Shown one piece after another: positions 43,920 to 52,686 of a stretch of DNA of 64,000 nucleotides. A program made the translations under genes and the position numbers. Source of the stretch: Fictibacillus solisalsi (lineage in GTDB: Bacteria > Bacillota > Bacilli > Bacillales > Fictibacillaceae); NCBI RefSeq assembly GCF_900103485.1, contig NZ_FNHW01000001.1:3369057-3433056 (forward strand), given 5' to 3'. The notes beneath the pieces were generated by a model. It had not been told where the DNA came from, made no database searches, and saw nothing but the letters and a program-made list of their open reading frames with translations. How positions within the stretch are numbered: position 1 is the first letter of the stretch; every line of letters begins with the position of its first letter.

Positions 43920-43936
43920 ACTAAATTAGTTTTAGT
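43920..43936. promoter_or_regulatory. Palindrome upstream of psuK
   Basis: ACTAAATTAGTTTTAGT has 6-bp arms (ACTAAA and TTTAGT) around five bases. It lies 28 bp before the psuK ATG. Possible operator for the HTH domain of PsuK. Confidence 0.4.
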
Positions 43937-43976
43937 TTAAACGTCAGTTAAGAGGTCGTCCACTGATTTCTGAAAA

Positions 43977-44472
43977 TTAAAAAACATTATCCCCCTGCAA
44001 CCTGCGTAGTTTGGCGAGTGCCTGTTTTCTCCAGGATTTAACGGCGCTGATGCTTACCCCCTCCTCATCCGCAATCTCAGTCTCTTTCATTTGATGAAAC
44101 AGCTTTTTACACGACCCATGTCCTCTGTCTGGGAGTAAGGTGGGACAAATACATCTCCAATACCTCTTGTTCAAGAGGTAGGACACCGCCTTCATAAGGG
44201 ATCGTTTCTGTCAGTTCCAAAGAGAATCCCACATGGACGGCCTTAAATTTCGTTTCTTTTTTCAATAGTTCCAGCATTTTTCCCCGTACCGTTCTGTAGA
44301 CATAGGGCCCAAATTCCCCCTTGCTTTCCTCAAACCTCAGGCTTGCTTCCCACAGGCCAATCAGCCCGGCCTGATAGTACTCATCAAAGCGGTTGGCCAC
44401 CCCAAGTGTACGGATCTGTGATTTGATCAAAGGCTCGAACTGTTGAGCCAATTCTTCAAACGTCATGTGCAT
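43977..44472 (-). pseudogene. Small SigA-like sigma factor gene interrupted by a +1 frameshift
   Basis: The first frame encodes a region-2-like domain (FDEYYQAGLIGLWEASLRFEE, then FGPYVYRTVRGKMLELL) and LTPRQRTWVV, and then hits TAA at 44107-44109. Dropping one T continues in frame as KKLFHQMKETEIADEEGVSISAVKSWRKQALAKLRRL, a clear region-4 helix-turn-helix. The intact protein would have about 165 residues, the size of the YvrI/SigO-like or ECF-like sigma factors found beside YvrJ genes. I start at ATG 44472, with AAAGGA 9 nt upstream. It may be dead, a sequencing error, or (less likely) a programmed shift at GTG-TAA-AAA. Confidence 0.75.
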
Positions 44473-44729
44473 CTTCCATAATCCTTTATCAGACACGTGC
44501 CTTCATTTATTCCGCCGGTACCTTAAAACTACTGTCTGATACAGCGCCTGTCATATCACCAAAACCAGTAAATAGTGGGGTGAAAGCCCTCGGAAAACCG
44601 ATTTTCGCTTTATGAAACATGAATTATGAAGGTTTTTGAATGATAAAAAACAATAAAGGAATCTTTTTTCGTGAAGATGCCTCCTTTTTCACCAAACGGT
44701 CTACTTATAGGTGAAAGGAGGTGAACGAA

Positions 44730-44945
44730 ATGGCCACAACAGCAATCCTGAGCACACAGTTTCGAATGATTTTTGACGGAGGAATGGATGGCGACAGGCA
44801 AATTTACAAGAATAAAAATTTCTCCAACGTAAAAACGAGTGCAACCCCGGATCAGCTTTATGCGGTAGCCAATGCCCTTGCTCCTTTGCAGCAGCTGCCA
44901 TTGCTCTCGGTGGAACGCAATGATTCTCACAGCATCTATGCATAA
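44730..44945 (+). CDS. DUF1659 family small protein
   Basis: A 71-residue protein matching the DUF1659 pattern (STQFRMIFDGGMDGDRQIYKNKNF, then SNVKTSATPDQLYAVANALAPLQ). ATG at 44730 follows AAAGGAGGTGA. An in-frame GTG nine bases earlier lies inside that site. Such genes are usually followed by DUF2922 and YvrJ genes in Bacillaceae, as here. Molecular function unknown. Confidence 0.85.
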   Translation: MATTAILSTQFRMIFDGGMDGDRQIYKNKNFSNVKTSATPDQLYAVANALAPLQQLPLLSVERNDSHSIYA

Positions 44946-44991
44946 GAAGATGCACGCTTAAACCATGTAAAAAGAAAGGAGGCTTTTATCC

Positions 44992-45210
44992 ATGGCAAAA
45001 ACATTGGAACTTCAATTTATCAATGAACAGGACAAAACCGTCACCATCTCCCTTGACTCACCGGCAGAACCGGTTGATCCGGCAGCGGTTAAAGCTGCGA
45101 TGGACGCTGTTATCGCTCAAAACATCTTTGTTTCCACTGGCGGCGATTTTGTAAAAAAGAAAGGCGCGCGCATCACGGACCGCTCTGCCAGTGACATTGT
45201 CCTTCCCTAA
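44992..45210 (+). CDS. DUF2922 family small protein
   Basis: A 72-residue protein of DUF2922 (LELQFINEQDKTVTISLDSP, VKAAMDAVIAQNIF, GARITDRSASDIVL). It starts 46 nt after the DUF1659 gene behind AAGGAGG. Conserved partner of DUF1659 and YvrJ. Function unknown. Confidence 0.88.
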   Translation: MAKTLELQFINEQDKTVTISLDSPAEPVDPAAVKAAMDAVIAQNIFVSTGGDFVKKKGARITDRSASDIVLP

Positions 45211-45228
45211 TCGAACATAACATGAAAT

Positions 45229-45268
45229 AAGGGCTGTTGACCTCTTGTGTCAGCAGCCCTGTTTATTA
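45229..45268 (+). terminator. Terminator after the DUF2922 gene
   Basis: AGGGCTGTTGAC pairs imperfectly with GTGTCAGCAGCCCT. The tail (GTTTATTAAA) is weak, so read-through into yvrJ is likely. Confidence 0.6.
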
Positions 45269-45305
45269 AAAAGCAGGTGATCTTGTGCAAAGGAGGAAGC
45301 GAAAA

Positions 45306-45443
45306 ATGGAACCATGGCTCTCTTTCGTTAGCGATGTTGGCTTTCCAGTCGTAGTGACGTTGTATTTACTGCACCGAATAGAAGGCAAACTCGATACATT
45401 GAACCACTCGATCCTATCGCTGGCAGAACAGATCCAACGATAG
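45306..45443 (+). CDS. YvrJ family protein
   Basis: A 45-residue protein with the YvrJ pattern: an N-terminal helix MEPWLSFVSDVGFPVVVTLYLLHRIE that spans the membrane, and a short coiled C-terminus (LDTLNHSILSLAEQIQ). ATG follows AAAGGAGGAAGC. In B. subtilis yvrJ lies beside the SigO/RsoA sigma system, and here the sigma gene is 830 bp away and divergent. Function unknown. Confidence 0.85.
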   Translation: MEPWLSFVSDVGFPVVVTLYLLHRIEGKLDTLNHSILSLAEQIQR

Positions 45444-45450
45444 CAAAAGA

Positions 45451-45492
45451 AAAGGCCAGGCACTCTGCTTCATAGAGTGTCTGGCCTTTTTT
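45451..45492. terminator. Terminator between yvrJ and the catalase gene
   Basis: A long hairpin (AAAGGCCAGGCACTCT against AGAGTGTCTGGCCTTT) with T-runs in both directions. Confidence 0.88.
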
Positions 45493-45510
45493 GATGCCTT
45501 TTATCGTTGA

Positions 45511-47118
45511 TCAATAAGGATCTTCGGAATGTCCTTTTTCTTCTGCTTCCTTGACCGCGCCGGCTGCTCCCTCCGCCCCAATCGGTTCCTGGGTGGAGTT
45601 GTTGCCGTCAGATGCCATGCGAAGTCCTTCTTCCAACCTTTTTCCGTAATCTTCATCGCATTGGTGACACATTTCTATCATTTTGCTTTTGATGCGTTCA
45701 TCACAAGGAGCAAGTGTATTCACCAGGTTGGTAATGAGTTCCTCGCGCTCCCATTCTTCTAAATGACGGTATGTATCACCCGCCTGTCCAAAGTTATTCG
45801 GCCGGTCAATGCTTTCCCGCACAACATGGCCAGAGGCAAACGGTGTATGCTCTTTGCCGCTTTGCTTCGCCTCTTTTAGTCCATCCGTTGTGGAAGGTTC
45901 ATAGTTCACATGCGGATTTTGATTTTCGCCAAGGTCAACCTTATATTGCATTTGGCCACCCCGCTGATTGGTCGCCACCCGCTTTTTCGGAGCATTGATC
46001 GGCAGCTGGAGGTAATTGGCCCCAACCCGGTAGCGCTGTGTATCGGAATAGGAGAAGGTGCGTCCAAGCAGCATTTTGTCATCTGAAAAATCCATGCCGT
46101 CCACAAGCACCCCGGTTCCGAACGCCGCCTGTTCCACCTCAGTAAAATAATCCTCCGGGTTGCGGTCCAGAACCATTTTTCCTACAGTCAACCACGGAAA
46201 TTGGTCTTCCGGCCACAGCTTGGTATCGTCAAGCGGATCGAAATCCAATTCGGGATGCTCGTCATCACTCATAATTTGAACAAGCAACTCCCATTCCGGG
46301 TACTCTCCTTTTTCGATATGCTCATATAAATCCTGTGTCGCATGGTTGAAATTCTTCCCTTGAAGCTCTTCTGCATCTTTCTGCGTCAGATTTTTGATGC
46401 CTTGCTTCGGCTCCCAGTGATACTTCACCAGCACAGCCTCGCCCTCTGCATTGACCCAGCGGTATGTATTAACCCCTGACCCCTGCATCTGCCGATAGTT
46501 GGCCGGAATGCCCCACGGAGAAAACAAGAACGTAATCATGTGCATCGCTTCAGGGGTGCTTGAGATAAAATCAAAAATCCGCTGTCCGTCCTGAACGTTC
46601 GTCACCGGATCCGGTTTAAAGGCATGAATCAAATCCGGAAACTTAATGGCATCACGAATAAAAAAGATTTTCAGGTTGTTTCCGACAAGGTCCCAGTTGC
46701 CATCTTCGGTATAGAATTTGACCGCAAATCCACGCGGGTCACGCAAGGTTTCCGGAGAATGAGTTCCGTGGGTAACGGTGGAAAAGCGGACAAACAACGG
46801 CGTACGCTTTCCTTTTTCCTGAAACAATTTAGCTCTTGTATATTTGGAAGGATGTTCATCCCCTACTTTTCCATACGCTTCAAAGTAACCATGGGCTCCT
46901 GCCCCTCTGGCATGTACCACTCGTTCCGGCACACGTTCACGGTCAAAATGACTGATCTTTTCCAGAAAATCGTAGTTCTCCAGCGTGGCTGGCCCACGAT
47001 TGCCTACGGTCCGCATATTCTGGTTGTTGGTTACAGGATGTCCCTGACGGTTCGTCAGCGTTTGGTCATTTTCGTCTTTAGACTTTTTTACATTCGGGTT
47101 GGACTGATCTCTATTCAC
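45511..47118 (-). CDS. Heme catalase
   Basis: Monofunctional catalase that breaks down H2O2, 535 residues. The distal His is in [12 protein letters not shown] (His69), the Asn in [18 protein letters not shown], and the proximal heme Tyr in [14 protein letters not shown]. The GTG at 47118 follows GGGAGG at 7 nt. The frame extends 22 codons upstream without a ribosome binding site. A short acidic, Lys/Gln-rich tail is present at both ends. A possible SigB promoter precedes it, which would fit a stress catalase like KatE. Confidence 0.93.
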   Translation of the reverse strand: MNRDQSNPNVKKSKDENDQTLTNRQGHPVTNNQNMRTVGNRGPATLENYDFLEKISHFDRERVPERVVHARGAGAHGYFEAYGKVGDEHPSKYTRAKLFQEKGKRTPLFVRFSTVTHGTHSPETLRDPRGFAVKFYTEDGNWDLVGNNLKIFFIRDAIKFPDLIHAFKPDPVTNVQDGQRIFDFISSTPEAMHMITFLFSPWGIPANYRQMQGSGVNTYRWVNAEGEAVLVKYHWEPKQGIKNLTQKDAEELQGKNFNHATQDLYEHIEKGEYPEWELLVQIMSDDEHPELDFDPLDDTKLWPEDQFPWLTVGKMVLDRNPEDYFTEVEQAAFGTGVLVDGMDFSDDKMLLGRTFSYSDTQRYRVGANYLQLPINAPKKRVATNQRGGQMQYKVDLGENQNPHVNYEPSTTDGLKEAKQSGKEHTPFASGHVVRESIDRPNNFGQAGDTYRHLEEWEREELITNLVNTLAPCDERIKSKMIEMCHQCDEDYGKRLEEGLRMASDGNNSTQEPIGAEGAAGAVKEAEEKGHSEDPY

Positions 47119-47158
47119 GTTCGTACCTCCCTGGGAATATGTAGTCACGATACCTACC

Positions 47159-47182
47159 TTTCCCTTTAACTGGTAAAAAAAC
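47159..47182 (-). promoter_or_regulatory. Possible SigB promoter of the catalase gene
   Basis: GTTTTT, 12 bp, GGGAAA on the minus strand, against the SigB consensus GTTTAA-N12-14-GGGWAW. Position 41 bp before the GTG fits. No PerR box was seen. Confidence 0.35.
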
Positions 47183-47211
47183 ACCTCTTTCCCAAAATTA
47201 GATAAAATAGT

Positions 47212-47239
47212 GAAAAGGCCGCCTAAAAAAAGGCGGACC
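47212..47239 (-). terminator. Terminator of the fructokinase gene
   Basis: CCGCCT and AGGCGG close a T-rich loop on the minus strand, followed by CCTTTTC. Confidence 0.55.
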
Positions 47240-47247
47240 TGCTAAAC

Positions 47248-48123
47248 TTAAGATTTGAGCGTTTTGGCTAGTGCCAATGCACCGCAAAGGCCGGCATTGT
47301 CACCAAGCGCCGGAGGAACAATATAATTTTCGATGTTATCCTCTGTGAGCTGGCTGCGCTGCACATAACCGTTCAGCTGGCTGATCACCTGCTGGCGTAC
47401 CATTGGGAAAAGATGCTCTTGTTTCATTACGCCACCGCCGATCACCATCTTTTTCGGCGACAGGATGAGAATATAGTTTACAAGGGCTTGTGCCAGATAG
47501 TACGCTTGCAATTCCCATACTTCTGGTCTGTCGGCAAGTTCAATTCCTTTCTGTCCCCAGCGCTTTTCAAGCGCAGGACCCGCCGCCATGCCTTCAAGGC
47601 AATCCCTATGGTATGGACAGTTCCCTGCAAAGCTGTCTTCCGGATGACGCCTGACCAGGATATGGCCCATTTCAGGATGCGTTAAGCCATGCAGCAATTT
47701 GCCCTCGGTGATGGCTCCCACGCCGATTCCTGTTCCGACCGTCATATAAATACAGCTGTCCAGTCCTTTGGCGGCTCCCCATTCCATTTCTCCCAGTGCG
47801 GCAGCGTTTACATCTGTATCAAAAGCGACCGGTACTTGAATGTGCTTTTGTATCTCTCCAACCAGGTTGCATTGAGCCCAATGCGGCTTTGGCGTGCTGG
47901 TGATATATCCGTACGTATCACTGTTTTTATCCAAATCTACCGGTCCAAACGAACCGATTCCCATCGCGTTAATTTCTTTGCTCCGAAAAAACTCCAGTAC
48001 CTGTCCGATCGTCTCATCCGGTGTAGTGGTCGGGATGCTGATCCTCTCCATTACCTTGCCGTCCTCATCTCCAATGCCGCAAATAAATTTAGTTCCTCCC
48101 GCTTCAATTGCCCCAAGCTTCAT
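47248..48123 (-). CDS. ROK family fructokinase
   Basis: Phosphorylates fructose (or mannose) with ATP. The 291-residue protein has the ATP site IEAGGTKFICGIGD and the sugar site around FDTDVNAAALGEMEWGAAKG. The zinc-type His/Cys motif HPEMGHILVRRHPEDSFAGN-CPYHRDCLEG is that of Bacillus GmuE/ScrK-like enzymes. No DNA-binding domain. The manA gene just upstream on the same strand makes a mannose/fructose 6-phosphate pair, although a terminator lies between them. Confidence 0.9.
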   Translation of the reverse strand: MKLGAIEAGGTKFICGIGDEDGKVMERISIPTTTPDETIGQVLEFFRSKEINAMGIGSFGPVDLDKNSDTYGYITSTPKPHWAQCNLVGEIQKHIQVPVAFDTDVNAAALGEMEWGAAKGLDSCIYMTVGTGIGVGAITEGKLLHGLTHPEMGHILVRRHPEDSFAGNCPYHRDCLEGMAAGPALEKRWGQKGIELADRPEVWELQAYYLAQALVNYILILSPKKMVIGGGVMKQEHLFPMVRQQVISQLNGYVQRSQLTEDNIENYIVPPALGDNAGLCGALALAKTLKS

Positions 48124-48202
48124 GCTGAATTCCTCCTTACATTCAGTTCTTTTCTTGTTTAATGTACCATATTCACCGACCGCCAGCCGTACTTTTTCAC
48201 GG

Positions 48203-48234
48203 TAAAAAAAATACAGCCTCCCTAAAGAGACTGT
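48203..48234 (-). terminator. Terminator of manA
   Basis: CAGTCTC and GAGGCTG (minus strand) pair with one G-T, followed by TATTTTTTTT. Confidence 0.7.
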
Positions 48235-48239
48235 TGAAT

Positions 48240-49196
48240 TTATTTTGTGCTGTGCGAAGTGATGAAGGAAGCATTTCCTTTTAAAGAAAATTTCTTTACT
48301 GTGGAAGGAATAATAAAATGGTCCCCCTTCTTGAATGGCGAAGATCCGCTTTGCGTTTCAATCTCACCTTCACCGTCAAGCACACTGACAAGAAGATACA
48401 TCGGGTTCTCCAGGTTCTCTGCTTTTCCGTCCAGGTTCCAGTGGTAGACGGTAAAATAGGATTCTTTAATCAGCTTTTTGATCTCCAAACCGTCCTGTTT
48501 GTCTTCAACCGGCTGAAAATCCGCATCCTGGTGGGGAATCATCGCTACCTCAATCGACTGTTTGATATGAAGTTCCCTCGTATTTCCCTGATCATCCTTA
48601 CGATCATAATCGTATACACGGTACGTGACGTCCGAACTCTGCTGCGTTTCAAGGATCATCGTGCCAGCTCCAATGGCATGAATGGTACCGTTTGGAACAT
48701 AAACAAAATCCCCAGGCTGAATTTTAACTTTGCGGAGAAGCTTGTCCCATTCTCCATCGTCGACCATCCGCTGAAACTCACTTTTCGATTTGGCATGATG
48801 GCCGTACACAAGCTCAGCGTCTTCCTCGCAATCTATAACATACCAGCATTCGGTTTTTCCAAATGGCTCGTTCTCTTCTTGTTGCGCATAGTCATCGTCA
48901 GGGTGCACCTGAACTGACAGATTGGTCTTGGCATCCAGAATTTTCACGAGTAATGGAAAATCGTTTCCTTCCTGTCCGGCGAAAAGTCCTCTGTGCTTTT
49001 GCCAAGCCTGATCAAGCGTCATACCTTGAAGCGGACCATTAAGTATCGTGCTTGGACCGTTTGGGTGGGCTGAAATTCCCCAGCACTCCCCGGTTGTATC
49101 AGATGGAATCTCATAACCGAAAACATCCCTGAGTTTCGTTCCTCCCCAAATCCGGTCTTTAAATACAGGCTGCAAAAAAATTGGTTCCGCGTACAT
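48240..49196 (-). CDS. manA: Mannose-6-phosphate isomerase, class I
   Basis: Interconverts mannose 6-phosphate and fructose 6-phosphate. The 318-residue protein has the zinc ligands in SVQVHPDDDYA (Gln, His), TECWYVIDCE (Glu) and VPNGTIHAIG (His), plus the N-terminal WGGTKLRDVFGYEIP. The length matches Bacillus ManA. The 150 bp between manA and the M23 gene hold no further gene. Confidence 0.95.
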   Translation of the reverse strand: MYAEPIFLQPVFKDRIWGGTKLRDVFGYEIPSDTTGECWGISAHPNGPSTILNGPLQGMTLDQAWQKHRGLFAGQEGNDFPLLVKILDAKTNLSVQVHPDDDYAQQEENEPFGKTECWYVIDCEEDAELVYGHHAKSKSEFQRMVDDGEWDKLLRKVKIQPGDFVYVPNGTIHAIGAGTMILETQQSSDVTYRVYDYDRKDDQGNTRELHIKQSIEVAMIPHQDADFQPVEDKQDGLEIKKLIKESYFTVYHWNLDGKAENLENPMYLLVSVLDGEGEIETQSGSSPFKKGDHFIIPSTVKKFSLKGNASFITSHSTK

Positions 49197-49350
49197 ACCA
49201 ACATCCCCTTATTATTTTCATCCACTATAAAAGATACAGCTTCTATTTTACCTTATTACCATAAGATAGTGAAACCGTGGACAACGGAATCTTTTGTGGC
49301 AAAACTTCAAAAATTTTGCTTCCCTTAAAAGATAATGAAGGACTGTGCCT

Positions 49351-49866
49351 TTAGCTTCGGTATGTCATACTTCCCCAGTAAAAGATGCTGTGCCCTTTCC
49401 ATCTGATCTGCTGGGCTTTGCCATTGTATCGCTGTTCATAATGAAGGTGCGCCCCTGTGCTTGCCCCGCTGCTTCCCACAGCGCCTATTTTCTCGCCGCG
49501 CTTCACTTGTTGTCCGAGCTTAACTTGAACACTGCTCAAATGGGCATAGAGCGTCTCCCATCTGCCTCCGTGTGAAATTATAATATACCGGCCATAACTT
49601 CGATTTCCCAGGTTCCTGATTTTTACAACCTTTCCTGGTGCCGATGCGATCACCTCATCCCCCTCGTCATGAAGCCGGTTCAAATCCACAGCATTTTGGG
49701 GATTATGGTTCATCCGTGTCTGGCCAATCCACACTTGTCCCGGGGGAAAGGGAATCTGGAAAACTGGGGATGCCGCCGCTTTTTCAAACGGACGATCCAG
49801 CAGCACCACCAAGCTGATCAAGAACATCCCACCGAGTAAAAACATTTTGTATCGATTCAATGACAT
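49351..49866 (-). CDS. Exported M23 (LytM-like) peptidase
   Basis: A 171-residue protein with an N-terminal signal anchor or signal peptide (about 8-30) and one M23 domain. The conserved pieces are AVDLNRLHDEGDEV (metal-binding Asp), HGGRWETLYAHLS, and GASTGAHLHYEQ (His-x-His). The first metal ligand, normally His in His-x-x-x-Asp, is Gln here (QNAVD), although His53 sits just before, in MNHNPQN. It may be a weak or non-classical peptidoglycan endopeptidase. Single gene. Confidence 0.82.
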   Translation of the reverse strand: MSLNRYKMFLLGGMFLISLVVLLDRPFEKAAASPVFQIPFPPGQVWIGQTRMNHNPQNAVDLNRLHDEGDEVIASAPGKVVKIRNLGNRSYGRYIIISHGGRWETLYAHLSSVQVKLGQQVKRGEKIGAVGSSGASTGAHLHYEQRYNGKAQQIRWKGHSIFYWGSMTYRS

Positions 49867-49951
49867 TACCTCCCTGAAGCAAACATGATATATTTATTAG
49901 CTTGCTGGAAAGTAGTAAAAATACATATGGGAAAAGGTGTAAAAATTGATT

Positions 49952-50010
49952 ACTTGCCACGTTAGTTGAGGTTCGACAAAAAACAGTTGCATACCGCATC
50001 ATTTTCATAA
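49952..50010. repeat. Dispersed repeat, copy C
   Basis: Carries ACTTGCCAC, GTTAGTTGAGGTTCGACAA and GTTGCATACCGCATCATT, then TTCATAA. From GGTTCGA to ATTTTC the spacing equals that in copy A. It lies beyond the panF terminator, in the same orientation as copies A and B. Confidence 0.65.
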
Positions 50011-50017
50011 TTGGAGA

Positions 50018-50050
50018 AGAAAAAACAGTGCCTCCGTATGAGACACTGCC
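50018..50050 (-). terminator. Terminator of panF
   Basis: CAGTGTCTC and GAGGCACTG pair around five bases on the minus strand, followed by TTTTTT. Confidence 0.8.
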
Positions 50051-50058
50051 TGACAAAA

Positions 50059-51513
50059 CTACATAATATTTTGCCTTGAAAGCTCGTTTTCCGTATTTTT
50101 CTGAAACAGCAGGCTAAGCACGATATAGGCGGCGAGTGATATCACAACCGGCAAAACGACCGTATGCATTCCCCACAGGTTCGGGGCAAGCTGGTCCAGA
50201 AGGATATAGGACACTACGCCTCCCACAATCGATCCGGCAGCACCTGCAGCATTTCCTTTTTTCCAATAGAGTCCAAGAACCACCGGCCAGATAAACGCAG
50301 CTTCCAGTCCTCCAAAGGAAAACAGGTTCAGCCAAATCAGAAGATCGGGCGGATGAAGAGCTACAAGGAATACAAGCACCCCAATAATGGTGGTCACCGA
50401 AAAACTGAGTCTCTTTACGGATTTCTCGCTTGCATCCGGTTTAATGTAGTTGATATAAACATCCTTCACGATGGAGGAGCTGACAATCAACAGAATCGAA
50501 TTCACGGTAGACATGACCGCAGCCAGCGGTGCTGCCAGCACGATTCCGGCGAGCCATCCCGGCAGTACTTTCAATGCAAGAAGGGGCATGACTTTGTCTC
50601 CCACTTCAATTCCCGGAATCACCACACGGGCAAAGACACCTGTCAGATGCATGCCAAGCATGATGAATCCAACGACAAACGTGCCGATGATCATCGCCTG
50701 ATGCATCGCTTTGGAATTACGGTAGGACATCGCCCTTACCGTAATTTGCGGCAGCCCGACAACACCAACCCCAACAAGAAGCCAAAAGGAAGACACATAA
50801 AGCGGCGTTAACGATTTGTCTGCGCCAAATGGCGTAATTAAATTCGGGTTCTCTGCCGAGAGTGTCGAAATAATATGGGGAACACCCCCGCCGGCAACTA
50901 TGGTTCCGGCAAGTATGATCAATGTTCCGATGAACATCACAATGCCCATTAACGTATCGGTAATCACGACGGCCCTGAACCCCCCGGCTACCACATACAC
51001 CAGAACTGAAAACGAAAAAATAATTAAGGCTGTTGGATAAGAAACACCGGTAAATGATTCGATCAGCCGGCCGCCGCCTACCCACTGTGCTGCGGTGGAG
51101 GAAAACAAGAAGATGCTGATGCTTGCAGCGGCAAAGATCACTACCCATTTATTTTCATAGCGGGCTTTCAAAAAATCGATAAGGGTCACCGCATCAATTT
51201 TCCGGGCCACAATGGCAAATTTCTTCCCAAGGACCGCCAGGGTAAAGTACCCCGTAACCAGTTGGGCCATCGAAAGCAGCACCCAGCCAAGGCCGAGGTT
51301 ATAGGCGATCCCTGGTCCTCCGATAAAACTGCTGGCACTTCCGTATGTAGCAACCATTGTCAACGCCAGAACAAACCCGCCAAGATGCCGTCCGCCCAAA
51401 AAGTAATCTTTAAGAAACCCCGGCCCTTCTGTCACTTGGCGGGCTGTAAAGATTCCTGCCAAAAACATAAGTATTAAAAAGCCGATCAAAGGGAGGAGTA
51501 CTTCCCAGTTCAT
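50059..51513 (-). CDS. panF: Sodium/pantothenate symporter
   Basis: Na+-driven uptake of pantothenate (vitamin B5, CoA precursor). The 484-residue protein has 13 predicted helices of the solute:sodium symporter family, with GRHLGGFVLALTMVATYGSASSFIGGPG and FGGLEAAFIWPVVLGLYW. The yhdT gene overlaps its start by ATGA, a pair known from other bacteria, which supports the panF name. Confidence 0.9.
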   Translation of the reverse strand: MNWEVLLPLIGFLILMFLAGIFTARQVTEGPGFLKDYFLGGRHLGGFVLALTMVATYGSASSFIGGPGIAYNLGLGWVLLSMAQLVTGYFTLAVLGKKFAIVARKIDAVTLIDFLKARYENKWVVIFAAASISIFLFSSTAAQWVGGGRLIESFTGVSYPTALIIFSFSVLVYVVAGGFRAVVITDTLMGIVMFIGTLIILAGTIVAGGGVPHIISTLSAENPNLITPFGADKSLTPLYVSSFWLLVGVGVVGLPQITVRAMSYRNSKAMHQAMIIGTFVVGFIMLGMHLTGVFARVVIPGIEVGDKVMPLLALKVLPGWLAGIVLAAPLAAVMSTVNSILLIVSSSIVKDVYINYIKPDASEKSVKRLSFSVTTIIGVLVFLVALHPPDLLIWLNLFSFGGLEAAFIWPVVLGLYWKKGNAAGAAGSIVGGVVSYILLDQLAPNLWGMHTVVLPVVISLAAYIVLSLLFQKNTENELSRQNIM

Positions 51514-51788
51514 TTTTCCTCCCCCTTTGTCTCTTGACAGGTATCTTCTTCAAAGGGAACGTCTTTAAAGAAAACCTTAACCATAACGTAAACAAGAATG
51601 GAAAAGACCACGAAACCGGCTACACAGCTGTAGAAAAACCAGGCAGGCAATCCCCATATGTACTGATATTCTTTAACGGGTTTTCCTCCCAGCCCATAGG
51701 CAAACGCGTACCACCAGAGAAAATTCAGAACTGCAAGACCTATTCCCATGAGTGCTTCACGGTTGGATACTTTGAAACGAGGATCCAT
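51510..51788 (-). CDS. yhdT: YhdT family membrane protein
   Basis: A 92-residue protein of the DUF997/YhdT family with two helices (about 14-34 and 47-72) and FLWWYAFAYGLG. The ATG at 51788 follows AAAGGAG at 8 nt; the frame goes further upstream without a signal. It overlaps panF, with which it is normally linked. Probably assists the symporter. Confidence 0.87.
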   Translation of the reverse strand: MDPRFKVSNREALMGIGLAVLNFLWWYAFAYGLGGKPVKEYQYIWGLPAWFFYSCVAGFVVFSILVYVMVKVFFKDVPFEEDTCQETKGEEK

Positions 51789-51874
51789 CGAAACAGCTCC
51801 TTTCACACCGTCACTATAACTCATCATGGTGTCTATTATACATAAGATCACAGACAAAATCTAAAAGTGGAAAA

Positions 51875-51904
51875 ATAAAACAGCCTAGCTGGGTGAAGCT
51901 ACGC
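51875..51904 (-). terminator. Terminator of the CHRD gene
   Basis: GCgTAGCT and AGCTAgGC pair around TCACCC on the minus strand, followed by TGTTTTATTTTT. Confidence 0.6.
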
Positions 51905-51915
51905 CGTTGATATTT

Positions 51916-52329
51916 TTATTTAATTGGATCAATCTGGCCGCGCAGTTCCCCGCCCGTGCAGAATTCGGAATACACATTTACATAAGCGTTTCCCGCGTTT
52001 ATTTCTTCAATAAGTTTGGATAAAGGCATACCTTGAAGTGGCCCAATTAAATCTTTACTTGTGATATTGCCTGTTACAATCCCGGTGTTGATGCTGATCC
52101 CAGGCTTGCTGTAACCAAATAAATTCGCTGCCACTGGACCATTTTTTCCAGCTCGTCCAATATGAATGCGCACTTGGGTCAATTTTCTTACATTGTTGAC
52201 TTGAATACGGTAATGCAGTTTGTTGCCGTTGGAGCTTAGGACAAATTCGGTAGTGCCAGATGCCCGGGTAGGAACAGGCGAAACTTCATTATCGCCTTTT
52301 AACCTGCTCAAAAAATGTTTTAACAACAA
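51916..52329 (-). CDS. CHRD domain protein
   Basis: A 137-residue protein whose main part is a CHRD (chordin-like) beta domain: EVSPVPTRASGTTEFVLSSN, KLHYRIQVNNVRKLTQVRIHIG, then NAYVNVYSEFCTGGELRGQI. Bacterial CHRD proteins have no firm function. The first 12 residues are hydrophobic/basic but do not form a clear export signal. I take TTG at 52329, 8 nt after AGGAG. The GTG at 52338 is part of that site. Confidence 0.75.
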   Translation of the reverse strand: MLLKHFLSRLKGDNEVSPVPTRASGTTEFVLSSNGNKLHYRIQVNNVRKLTQVRIHIGRAGKNGPVAANLFGYSKPGISINTGIVTGNITSKDLIGPLQGMPLSKLIEEINAGNAYVNVYSEFCTGGELRGQIDPIK

Positions 52330-52421
52330 TCCAACCACTCCTTTCCGATAGCTATTGACAGTATATTCGGGAATGGAAAAGAGGCTTGTTTATTTATCTA
52401 GCTTTTAGAAAAATAGTGTAT

Positions 52422-52480
52422 TTCCCAAGGAATTATTTTTCTATAATTCCCAAGGAATTTTCTTTGAAAATTCTAGGAAT
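52422..52480. promoter_or_regulatory. Cluster of palindromes in the CHRD/spo0E intergenic region
   Basis: TTCCCAAGGAATT occurs twice (52422 and 52447, 25 bp apart). The second is a perfect AATTCC-CAA-GGAATT inverted repeat. TTCTAGGAATT follows at 52471. Between them AATTTTC-TTT-GAAAATT (52456-52472) has CodY-like arms, but with 3 rather than 1 central base. They are about 95-150 bp upstream of the CHRD start and could control it. The rest of this 357-bp AT-rich gap holds no gene I can support. Confidence 0.45.
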
Positions 52481-52686
52481 TATCGCAAAATAACCATACA
52501 TTTTTTTACAAAAATGAACAAATCGTGAATTTTTCCATAAAAACTACGAAAATGGCCTAAAAATATACTATATATTGTGAAAATTTAATAGACATCATTC
52601 TATATCTAGTATAAAATGGGAATATATAGTGATACATACTTGGGGTGTGCAGTTATAAAACATTTTTCTGTATAGGGGGAATGGAT

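Noticed and set aside
47119-47247. PerR box upstream of the catalase gene
   Set aside because: No match to TTATAAT-n-ATTATAA was found; only a weak SigB-like element is present.
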